A stretch of DNA of 5,961 bases from Bacillota bacterium (GTDB lineage Bacteria > Bacillota > Clostridia > Lachnospirales > Lachnospiraceae): the NCBI GenBank assembly GCA_023441145.1, contig JAEZQN010000280.1, positions 1 to 5,961 on the forward strand, written 5' to 3'. Shown here one piece after another: positions 1 to 3,970 of this stretch. Made by a program: the position numbers and the translations under genes. The notes under the pieces are model-generated. The model was not told where the DNA came from. It was given only the letters and a program-made list of their open reading frames with translations, and made no database searches. Position 1 is the first letter of the stretch. Every line of letters starts with the position of its first letter.

Positions 1-78
1 CACTGGAATAGGCTCTAAACATAGTCTTTTTAAATACTGTAAATGCTCTATTTTTTTATCAATATCCTCTACTCTCAT
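1..78 (-). CDS. Small gene downstream of the sigma factor, partial (N-terminus only)
   Basis: Only the first 26 codons are inside the window; the reading frame runs off the left edge. The peptide begins MRVEDIDKKIEHLQYLKRLC and looks like the start of a charged, helical (possibly coiled-coil) protein. A GGAGG ribosome binding site at 86-90 (minus strand) lies 7 nt before the ATG at 78. An in-frame ATG at 84 is only 1 nt from that site, so 78 is the better start. The gene begins 22 bp after the sigma-factor stop codon and is almost certainly co-transcribed with it. Short helical proteins often sit beside phage-type transcription factors in Firmicutes elements, but I do not recognise a specific family and assign no function. 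Confidence 0.7.
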   Translation of the reverse strand, partial: MRVEDIDKKIEHLQYLKRLCLEPIPV

Positions 79-100
79 ATTCATTCCTCCATATTTGTAG

Positions 101-736
101 TTATTGTTCTTCTTTTATTTCAAGCCACTTCATTCTTCCCCACTTACTCCTCCTCATTTTTCTTAATGATGTATTCAATATACTGTCTGCTCCTGAGGTG
201 CTTACATTTAGTATTTCTGCTATCTCCTTTAATGTTGCTGGCTCCATTCTACTAAATCCATATCTAAGTTCTAAAACCTCTTTTTGTCTTGCTGTTAGTT
301 CTTCATTCATTACGCAAATAATCTCTTTTCTTAGGTCTTGGTACCATATAGTTTCTTCAGCTTTTAATATGTAGTCCTCTTCTTCCTGAAGCTGTTCTTC
401 TAATGTAACTCCTTCTCCTGTCTCAGTACTCAAACTTACCTCTATGTTCTTCTTGCCCTTATACTTTAAGTACTTATATATTCTTTGCTTTATCCAATAA
501 AATGCATATACTGAAAACTTCGCCTTATGCTCTATATCAGGCTTGTACTTATCTGCTGCCAAAAGTAACCCTATATTACCTTCTTGTATTAAATCTTCTA
601 GACCTATAGGACCAGTACAATGCCACCTAAATCTATTGGCAATCATATAAACTAAACCTTTATTTTGTTCTAATATCTGATCTAATATACTACTATCTCC
701 TTCTTTATATTTGAGTATTAACTCCTCGTTGGTCAT
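101..736 (-). CDS. Sigma-70 family RNA polymerase sigma factor (element-borne)
   Basis: A 211-residue protein with the two core domains of a sigma-70 family factor. Region 2 spans about residues 22-92 and includes the DLIQEG motif (48-53) and the KFSVYAFYWIKQRIYKYL stretch (73-90), the signature of helices that bind core polymerase and melt the -10 element. Region 4 spans about 142-196 (LTARQKEVLELRYGF, then a helix-turn-helix around LKEIAEILNVSTSGADSIL) and would read a -35 element. Region 1.1 is absent and any region 3 is short or missing, so it resembles alternative sigma factors of the sporulation type rather than the housekeeping one. The ATG has an AGGTGA site 5 nt upstream. It follows a 385-bp non-coding stretch and leads an apparent operon that leaves the window. 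By inference it directs RNA polymerase to later genes of the element or to host genes. Its target promoters cannot be seen here. Confidence 0.9.
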   Translation of the reverse strand: MTNEELILKYKEGDSSILDQILEQNKGLVYMIANRFRWHCTGPIGLEDLIQEGNIGLLLAADKYKPDIEHKAKFSVYAFYWIKQRIYKYLKYKGKKNIEVSLSTETGEGVTLEEQLQEEEDYILKAEETIWYQDLRKEIICVMNEELTARQKEVLELRYGFSRMEPATLKEIAEILNVSTSGADSILNTSLRKMRRSKWGRMKWLEIKEEQ

Positions 737-790
737 ATCTTCACCTATTCCTAATACATGGTTACTTATGCATCACTTTAATACAAATAT

Positions 791-814
791 GTATGCCCAA
801 TTTGGGGCACATAC
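791..814. repeat. Imperfect dyad at the candidate sigma-gene promoter
   Basis: GTATG CCCAA (791-800) is complementary to TTGGG (802-806) and CATAC (810-814), with GCA bulged between the two right-hand blocks. The right arm overlaps the weak candidate -10 of the sigma-gene promoter (808-813, minus strand). It may be an operator or a leader hairpin; neither is proven. Confidence 0.4.
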
Positions 815-903
815 TAATACACAACTACTTTGACAATATAACAGCTCAACGACAAAATGGAGTTAAGTTTCTACAAACAACCACTTACCTACTATACTTT
901 GAC

Positions 904-925
904 CCGAGGGGAATTTTCCCCTCGG
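904..925. repeat. Perfect 10-bp inverted repeat with 2-bp centre
   Basis: CCGAGGGGAA (904-913) is followed by TT and its exact reverse complement TTCCCCTCGG (916-925). It is the most G+C-rich stretch of the non-coding island. Neither strand has a T-run after it, so it is not a standard intrinsic terminator. With such a short centre it would act as a DNA-level operator or cruciform, or as an RNA hairpin if transcribed. Confidence 0.75.
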
Positions 926-950
926 CTACATTAGTAAACTATTCGCCAAT

Positions 951-1011
951 CCAAAATTGGCTTGGGCTATTCATATAAAATATTATGACTGTCCAATATT
1001 GGCTTGTCCTA
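951..1011. repeat. Direct repeat with palindromic core, 42-bp period
   Basis: CCAAAATTGGCTTGGGCTA (951-969) and CCAATATTGGCTTGTCCTA (993-1011) match at 16 of 19 positions and start exactly 42 bp apart, four helical turns. The second copy contains the perfect palindrome CCAATATTGG. The first lies in a 6-bp hairpin, GCCAAT (945-950) with ATTGGC (956-961). Same-face spacing suggests binding of a dimeric protein at both sites. Confidence 0.6.
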
Positions 1012-1121
1012 ATAAATCGACACTTTTGCCGAAAAGCTAATTTCATTACTTATTTACCTAGTGTCGTGAATTGCGACTATGGGTTAACTAAATCTCGTTA
1101 TCCTAACCTGTACATATTTAC

Positions 1122-1970
1122 CTAAGCCTTTAACAAATCTTCATACTTTCGGTTATTGTCTTTAATTAATACCTTAGCTATATTTTCATTAGGTAATGTT
1201 ATACTTAAACATTTTTGTTGAATTAGCATTAAGGTTGAATTATCATACTGTAAGGCACTAAATGCCCTTTTAGAAGTAAATAATGTTACTTTATTACTCT
1301 GGGCCCTTTTTGAAATCAATTCATAGATTAAATCACTAACATATGTACTTTGCGAACCTGCTCCTAAGTCGTCTATAATAAGTACACTGGCTTGAATTGT
1401 TGATTCAAATAAATTACTTCTAACATATGGATCACTCTTATCTGAACTGATATTCCGTTTCATTTCTGAAAAGAAATTAACTGCTCTTACAAACTTTACG
1501 CTTACATTATGTCTTGCCATTAACTCATTAGCTATTGCACTTATTAAATGAGTTTTACCGCTACCCTCACTTTTTGAATATATGTATAATCCCATTCCAT
1601 CTGTTGCAAAGTCTTGAAAATTCTTAATGTACCCATTGGCTCTGCTTACTGCTTCTTTGGATAGTATTTGTTCCTGATACAAATTAGGATTAAAAGTAGA
1701 TATGGCCTTGTCTTTAAAGATTCCTGGTATTCCTGAAGAAGTAAACTTAGTATCATATGCTTGCTTCTTATCTTCACTTCCTATGAAGGAATATACTTTT
1801 CCATGTTCATTCTTAAGTTGGTACTGTATCATTCCACCTGAAAGCCTCAAAACATTAAATCGTACGTTTATAGGTGCCTCTTCATATTCATCATAGGAAT
1901 ACCATTTATTTCCCATATCATCTACCTTAGAGGTCGAATGGGTCATAGCTACAGCTTGTCGAATTAACAT
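1122..1970 (-). CDS. DnaC/DnaI-like AAA+ ATPase, putative helicase loader
   Basis: A 282-residue protein with a C-terminal AAA+ module (about residues 105-270) of the DnaC/IstB type. Walker A is SKSEGSGKTH (132-141), Walker B is VLIIDDLG (196-203), and a sensor-1 strand runs TLFTSK (229-234). The N-terminal ~100 residues are not recognised. Family members load the replicative DnaB-type helicase at an origin, working with an initiator, and the gene directly follows one here. Oddities: the first Walker A residue is Ser instead of Gly, the usual sensor-1 Asn is Lys, and no Arg occurs from 236 to 273, where the family normally carries its arginine finger and sensor-2 residues (QKC and NIA instead). 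The ATG at 1970 has a strong AGGTGA site 7 nt upstream and overlaps the initiator gene by 44 bp. An alternative ATG at 1916 has AAGG overlapping the initiator stop codon. No helicase gene is in the window, so host DnaB is the likely partner. Confidence 0.85.
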   Translation of the reverse strand: MLIRQAVAMTHSTSKVDDMGNKWYSYDEYEEAPINVRFNVLRLSGGMIQYQLKNEHGKVYSFIGSEDKKQAYDTKFTSSGIPGIFKDKAISTFNPNLYQEQILSKEAVSRANGYIKNFQDFATDGMGLYIYSKSEGSGKTHLISAIANELMARHNVSVKFVRAVNFFSEMKRNISSDKSDPYVRSNLFESTIQASVLIIDDLGAGSQSTYVSDLIYELISKRAQSNKVTLFTSKRAFSALQYDNSTLMLIQQKCLSITLPNENIAKVLIKDNNRKYEDLLKA

Positions 1971-2616
1971 TCTTTGTCACCTCTTCCTTAAGTTCAAATA
2001 TACCTTGCCATGAATTCACTATCGATTGCTCTAATACTTTAATCTTTCTATCTTCTGTGCTCTCTAGCTTGTCCAGTTTATCAAGTAATATTTTAAGTGC
2101 TCTATCTGTAAGAGGTTTCTTAATTGCTGCCCTCATCTTTATGAAGTCTCTAATACACTCTCTTAGATCTGTGCTATCTGAATAACTTTCAATTAAAGCA
2201 TTTATGCCTTTTTCTTTTTTATTATTTGTATTATTAATTGTATTATTAATAACTGTATTATTATCTTTAAACTTTTCTTTAATAGGGGTATTAAAAGTTT
2301 CTTTATTAGGTATTAAAGATTTCTTTAATAGGTCATTAACTATACTTAAATACCTATATAAAATTTCTTTACTACCTTCTTTATAGACAATTTCTCTTGT
2401 TATGTATCCATTCTTTTCAAGTGAAGAAATCCAATTTGAAATACTAACCTTGCTAACCCCATATAACTCTGCAAAATAATCGTTTGTTGCCCAACAATAT
2501 CCTTTTTCATTACATAGTGCTGTTATTTCCCCATAGAGTAATTTAGCATTAGGATTTAATTCTTTATCATACCTTACATTAGCGGGTATTATTGCGTAAT
2601 AACTTTTGTTCTCCAT
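1927..2616 (-). CDS. Winged-helix replication initiator (phage replisome-organizer type)
   Basis: A 229-residue protein. Residues about 6-75 form a winged helix-turn-helix of the kind found in Firmicutes phage and plasmid initiators (PNAKLLYGEITALCNEKGYC, then a recognition helix near YGVSKVSISNWISSLEKNGYI). A low-complexity linker (about 92-137) is rich in Asn, Thr and Lys. The C-terminal domain (about 138-210, RAAIKKPLTDRALKILLDKL, then SIVNSWQGIFEL) resembles the helical DnaD-like tail used to contact the helicase loader or helicase. By family it should bind the element's origin and, with the following DnaC-like protein, bring in the replicative helicase. The ATG at 2616 lies 1 nt after the xis-like stop codon, with an AGGAAG-type site inside that gene's end, so translation is probably coupled. 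The DNA for the linker carries tandem repeats that may be the origin itself. A purely regulatory wHTH protein is possible, but the neighbour argues for replication. Confidence 0.82.
   Translation of the reverse strand: MENKSYYAIIPANVRYDKELNPNAKLLYGEITALCNEKGYCWATNDYFAELYGVSKVSISNWISSLEKNGYITREIVYKEGSKEILYRYLSIVNDLLKKSLIPNKETFNTPIKEKFKDNNTVINNTINNTNNKKEKGINALIESYSDSTDLRECIRDFIKMRAAIKKPLTDRALKILLDKLDKLESTEDRKIKVLEQSIVNSWQGIFELKEEVTKNVNSTSCSYDPFDL
2227..2263. repeat. AT-rich TGTATTATTA repeats inside the initiator gene
   Basis: TGTATTATTA occurs at 2227-2236, 2239-2248 and 2254-2263 in an almost pure A+T stretch that encodes Asn/Thr-rich linker (NNTVINNTINNT). It lies directly beside the 22-bp repeats and could be a DNA-unwinding element. 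Since all three copies are in similar codon phase, a low-complexity peptide could also explain them. Confidence 0.5.
2274..2341. repeat. Three tandem ~22-bp repeats in the initiator gene, candidate origin iterons
   Basis: Plus-strand copies start at 2274 (24 bp), 2298 (22 bp) and 2320 (22 bp). Each begins TTTCTTTA(A/T)TAGG, and ATTAA recurs 3-5 bp further on; the first copy has two extra G. On the coding strand CCTATTAAAGAAA is read as PIKEK in copy 1 and LLKK in copy 3, that is, in different frames, while copy 2 reads PNKE. Conservation of DNA rather than peptide suggests protein-binding iterons. Lambda O and several Firmicutes phage initiator genes carry their origin in the same place, between the DNA-binding and C-terminal domains. 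Confidence 0.6.
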
Positions 2617-2617
2617 G

Positions 2618-2806
2618 CTACTTTCTTCCTTTCTGCTGGTCTACCCATTTCCAAAAATCATCTTTTTTTATTCTCAAGGCTGAACCTACTTTTATTGATG
2701 GAAACCCTTTTGAATTAAAAATGTTATATACTTGCGCTTGGCTTGCAAATCCCATAGCTACTATATCTTTCACACAATAGAATTCCTTTTCAATTACATT
2801 ATTCAT
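2618..2806 (-). CDS. Excisionase / AlpA-like MerR-type DNA-binding protein
   Basis: A 62-residue protein almost wholly made of a small winged helix-turn-helix of the excisionase (HTH_17) class: FYCVKDIVAMGFASQAQVYN is the helix-turn-helix, and FPSIKVGSALRIKKDDFWKW is the wing and closing helix. The final KxDFxxW pattern is typical. Family members bend att DNA and steer the integrase toward excision, or act as AlpA-type activators of it. The ATG has AGGGGG 7 nt upstream. The gene sits in the early operon, opposite in direction to the integrase, as expected for an excision factor made only after induction. It is followed after 1 nt by the initiator gene. It could instead be a transcription regulator, since Xis and AlpA cannot be separated by sequence alone. 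A long hairpin lies just upstream. Confidence 0.75.
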   Translation of the reverse strand: MNNVIEKEFYCVKDIVAMGFASQAQVYNIFNSKGFPSIKVGSALRIKKDDFWKWVDQQKGRK

Positions 2807-2833
2807 AAAATTGCCCCCTTATATTGACTTGGT

Positions 2834-2886
2834 AGGCTTCATATGTTATTCTCAATATGCGAAGATTGAGAATTTATATGAAGCCT
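2834..2886. repeat. Long interrupted hairpin upstream of the xis-like gene
   Basis: AGGCTTCATAT (2834-2844) pairs perfectly with ATATGAAGCCT (2876-2886), and inside it ATTCTCAAT (2848-2856) pairs perfectly with ATTGAGAAT (2865-2873). The two stems are separated by a 3x2 internal loop, and the terminal loop is 8 nt: 20 base pairs in all. In the minus-strand message it would lie some 17 nt before the xis-like ribosome binding site. No T-run follows on the minus strand, so it is not a plain terminator. Roles in RNA stability, attenuation or protein binding are all possible. Confidence 0.75.
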
Positions 2887-2919
2887 TTAATTGATGCCTC
2901 TGGTATTAGTTAAAGGCTT
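2881..2919. repeat. Second inverted repeat sharing an arm with the long hairpin
   Basis: AAGCCTTTAA (2881-2890) is the exact reverse complement of TTAAAGGCTT (2910-2919), with a 19-nt loop. The right arm covers the last codons and stop of the 66-aa gene. Its left arm uses 2881-2886, which is also the outer stem of the neighbouring hairpin, so only one of the two can form at a time. On the plus strand it is followed by GTTTTCTTT, a weak terminator-like tail. Confidence 0.6.
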
Positions 2920-3106
2920 GTTTTCTTTGGCTTATTACTATATTCTTTAATATTTTTGTAACTTCTAATACTTTATTAATGTCTTTGAAATCATTCACAT
3001 TTGATTTAATATTTTCTTCTAAAAATTCAAAGAATGTTTCAATATCTGCTGTCTTAACTTGATTAGTCTTATTAAATAATTCATTCATAAATTCTTCATT
3101 ACTCAT
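2906..3106 (-). CDS. Hypothetical 66-aa acidic helical protein
   Basis: Unrecognised. From the chosen ATG it encodes MSNEEFMNELFNK..., 66 residues, rich in Glu, Asn and Lys, with no cysteine, no membrane segment and a predicted all-helical pattern. An in-frame ATG three codons earlier (3115) is only 1 nt from the AAGGG site at 3117-3121. The ATG at 3106 has a workable 10-nt gap from GGG and is preferred. It lies in the early operon between the small unknown genes and the xis-like gene. Early genes of phages and islands often code for such small accessory or anti-host proteins, but nothing here points to a particular job. Its stop codon lies within an inverted repeat. Confidence 0.6.
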   Translation of the reverse strand: MSNEEFMNELFNKTNQVKTADIETFFEFLEENIKSNVNDFKDINKVLEVTKILKNIVISQRKQAFN

Positions 3107-3147
3107 ATATATCATTCCCTTCTATAATTTTACTCTTATTTTACTTG

Positions 3148-3237
3148 TCATTTATAAATTGCATTAACTCCATATCTCTTGTTGCATTATCTGGATGAAA
3201 ATATTTTCATTGATAACTGCATTAATGTTACTCCATA
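3148..3237. repeat. Imperfect ~27-bp direct repeat around a broken reading frame
   Basis: Positions 3148-3174 and 3207-3237 share TCATT(T/G)ATAA, TGCATTAA and CTCCATA. They differ by a 5-bp insertion (TGTTA) in the second copy and small changes between the blocks. On the minus strand both copies would read MELMQ if the 5-bp insertion were removed; with it, the 56-aa gene stops at once. This suggests a local duplication followed by decay. Confidence 0.45.
3195..3210. repeat. 16-bp perfect palindrome
   Basis: ATGAAAATATTTTCAT is its own reverse complement. It lies in the short gap downstream of the 56-aa gene. It may be an operator for a dimeric regulator, but AT-rich palindromes of this length also arise by chance. 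Confidence 0.5.
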
Positions 3238-3398
3238 ACTCGACCTTCAACTATAACGTAATCATTTAGTTTCCTTTCAATTGCTCGAACACATTCTTCT
3301 CTGCCTTCTTGCCATAATACTTGTCCATATCCAAGGCTAATCATCCCATTGTCTAAAAGATCTTGTAAAATTCCTTCTGCTAATTCTATTTTTTTCAT
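3228..3398 (-). CDS. Hypothetical 56-aa protein
   Basis: A small gene running MKKIELAEGILQDLLDNGMI... to EGRVME. Its ATG overlaps the stop of the preceding 42-aa gene in an ATGA junction, a standard sign of translational coupling, and GGGGG with GAGG precedes it. The protein is amphipathic, with one Cys and two Trp/Tyr-containing stretches, and no recognised domain. The last codons lie in a duplicated DNA segment where a 5-bp insertion creates the stop, so it may once have been about nine residues longer. I assign no function. Confidence 0.6.
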   Translation of the reverse strand: MKKIELAEGILQDLLDNGMISLGYGQVLWQEGREECVRAIERKLNDYVIVEGRVME

Positions 3399-3523
3399 AC
3401 CTCTTTCCCCCTAACTGCTCTTACTGATCTTTCAATATCCGCTATCTTGGCATTAGATCCATAAATACTGATTAAAGTATCAAACCATGTTTTAAGCTGC
3501 TTATTATTACCTTTAAATCTCAT
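3395..3523 (-). CDS. Hypothetical 42-aa protein, first gene after the Cro-like regulator
   Basis: A basic 42-residue protein (MRFKGNNKQLKTWFDTLISI, ending VRAVRGKEV). The start is supported by a GGGGGGGAG ribosome binding site just upstream and by the ATGA overlap with the next gene. There is no recognisable domain. Position directly behind the candidate early promoter region, and tight packing with the 56-aa gene, argue that it is real despite its size. Confidence 0.55.
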   Translation of the reverse strand: MRFKGNNKQLKTWFDTLISIYGSNAKIADIERSVRAVRGKEV

Positions 3524-3570
3524 TTTCTCCCCCCCTTATATGAGTTTTGCATTGAGTACATTTTTTATTT

Positions 3571-3601
3571 ACATTTATATGTCTTTATATACATATATGT
3601 C
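3571..3601. promoter_or_regulatory. Candidate operators upstream of the early minus-strand operon
   Basis: ACATTTATATGTC (3571-3583) matches 12 of 13 positions of the operator core ACATTTATGTGTC at 3882-3894 in the divergent control region. A second site, ACATATATGT (3591-3600), is a perfect palindrome, and TATATGTCTT is repeated at 3576-3585 and 3594-3603. They lie 48-78 bp upstream of the 42-aa gene, where its promoter should be. I could not choose one promoter with confidence in this AT-rich stretch. Confidence 0.5.
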
Positions 3602-3627
3602 TTAAAAAATACCCTTCCCTAAAAGAA

Positions 3628-3825
3628 TTATATTAAATCTTCAACTTTACACTCTAATGCCTTAGCAAGCTTTCCAATCGTTGAAGGTCTTACAGTCTTT
3701 TTATGCCCATTAAGTATTTTAGAAACTAGACTAAGGCTTAAATCTGCTTTACTCGCCACATCTTTAACAGGAAGTGCAGTATTACTCAACGCTATAATTA
3801 TTTTATTTGTGTCAATTGCTAACAT
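3628..3825 (-). CDS. Cro-like XRE-family transcriptional regulator
   Basis: A 65-residue protein consisting of one Cro/C1-type helix-turn-helix (about residues 10-60: IIALSNTALPVKDVASKADL, recognition helix SLSLVSKILNG, closing STIGKLAKALECKVEDLI). The ATG at 3825 has GGGGTG 6 nt upstream. Upstream in-frame extension to 3885 would run through an operator and past the predicted transcription start, so it is rejected. Divergent from a larger XRE repressor and heading the excision/replication genes, it holds the place of Cro in a lysogeny switch: it would repress the repressor-integrase promoter once the element is active. Its own promoter has an operator in the spacer, so autoregulation is likely. 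Confidence 0.8.
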   Translation of the reverse strand: MLAIDTNKIIIALSNTALPVKDVASKADLSLSLVSKILNGHKKTVRPSTIGKLAKALECKVEDLI

Positions 3826-3847
3826 TTTTATCACCCCGATTTTATCG

Positions 3848-3861
3848 ACACATAATCGTGT
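3848..3861. promoter_or_regulatory. Operator O1 (dyad in the cro-side leader)
   Basis: ACACATAATCGTGT, a dyad with ACAC/GTGT ends. It lies just downstream of the predicted start of the minus-strand transcript. Together with flanking G and AT it matches O2 read on the minus strand (GACACATAA(A/T)(T/C)GTGTAT). Confidence 0.65.
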
Positions 3862-3871
3862 ATCTATTTGT

Positions 3872-3900
3872 AATATAATACACATTTATGTGTCAGTCAA
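3872..3900 (-). promoter_or_regulatory. Promoter of the Cro-like gene and early operon
   Basis: Minus-strand -35 TTGACT (3895-3900), 17-bp spacer, -10 TATATT (3872-3877); one base of the -35 and one of the -10 deviate from consensus. The spacer is filled by operator O2. Transcription should start near 3865, giving a leader of about 40 nt. Confidence 0.75.
3880..3893. promoter_or_regulatory. Operator O2 (perfect ACACA/TGTGT dyad in a promoter spacer)
   Basis: ACACATTTATGTGT, a 5-bp perfect inverted repeat with a 4-bp AT centre, lying between the -35 and -10 of the minus-strand promoter, so a bound protein would block RNA polymerase. Its centre is 32 bp, about three helical turns, from that of O1. 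Confidence 0.7.
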
Positions 3901-3919
3901 GTACTTTAATTTTAAAAAG

Positions 3920-3933
3920 TTGCATTTACGTGT
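3920..3933. promoter_or_regulatory. Operator O3 (half-conserved, over the repressor promoter -35)
   Basis: TTGCATTTACGTGT matches O2 at 10 of 14 positions; one half-site is degenerate. It covers the -35 of the plus-strand promoter. Such an imperfect site would be the low-affinity or Cro-preferred one in a typical switch. Confidence 0.5.
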
Positions 3934-3948
3934 ATTTAGTGGTATATT
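3920..3948 (+). promoter_or_regulatory. Promoter of the repressor-integrase operon
   Basis: -35 TTGCAT (3920-3925), 17-bp spacer, -10 TATATT (3943-3948). Transcription should start near 3955, only about 16 nt before the GTG start, leaving just room for the AAGGAG site (3957-3962). The -35 is inside O3. Confidence 0.7.
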
Positions 3949-3970
3949 CCATTTATAAGGAGTTGATATA

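Larger units (their letters stand above)
737..1121. other. Dyad-rich non-coding island between helicase loader and sigma factor
   Basis: This 385-bp stretch has no convincing gene on either strand. It holds a near-dyad at 791-814, a 10-bp perfect inverted repeat at 904-925, a direct repeat with palindromic cores at 951-969 and 993-1011, and a spaced inverted repeat CGACAC (1018-1023) / GTGTCG (1061-1066). The minus-strand promoter for the sigma gene should lie here. The best match is TTGTCA (minus strand, 831-836) with 17 bp to a weak TATGTG (808-813). No hairpin followed by a T-run was found, so I cannot say that the upstream operon ends here. It could be a regulatory region, a transfer origin, a second replication origin or a small RNA locus. 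Confidence 0.6.

Noticed and set aside
43..255. Plus-strand hydrophobic open frame
   Set aside because: It lies antisense to the sigma factor and the next gene; the hydrophobicity comes from T-rich complement of A-rich codons.
793..978. Plus-strand open frame of 61 codons in the non-coding island
   Set aside because: No ribosome binding site before its ATG, no recognisable domain, opposite to all nearby genes, and it runs through several inverted repeats that explain the sequence better.
939..1046. Minus-strand frame of 35 codons (MKLAFRQKCRF...)
   Set aside because: Only a weak AGG at long spacing. Its repeated SQYW/SQFW peptides are simply the translation of the 42-bp-spaced DNA repeat.
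737..1121. Conjugative transfer origin
   Set aside because: The dyads would fit, but no relaxase gene is in the window and I recognise no known nic sequence, so it stays only a possibility.
3826..3885. Upstream extension of the Cro-like protein (20 extra residues)
   Set aside because: It would start inside operator O2, upstream of the predicted transcript start, and lacks a ribosome binding site; ATG 3825 has a good one.
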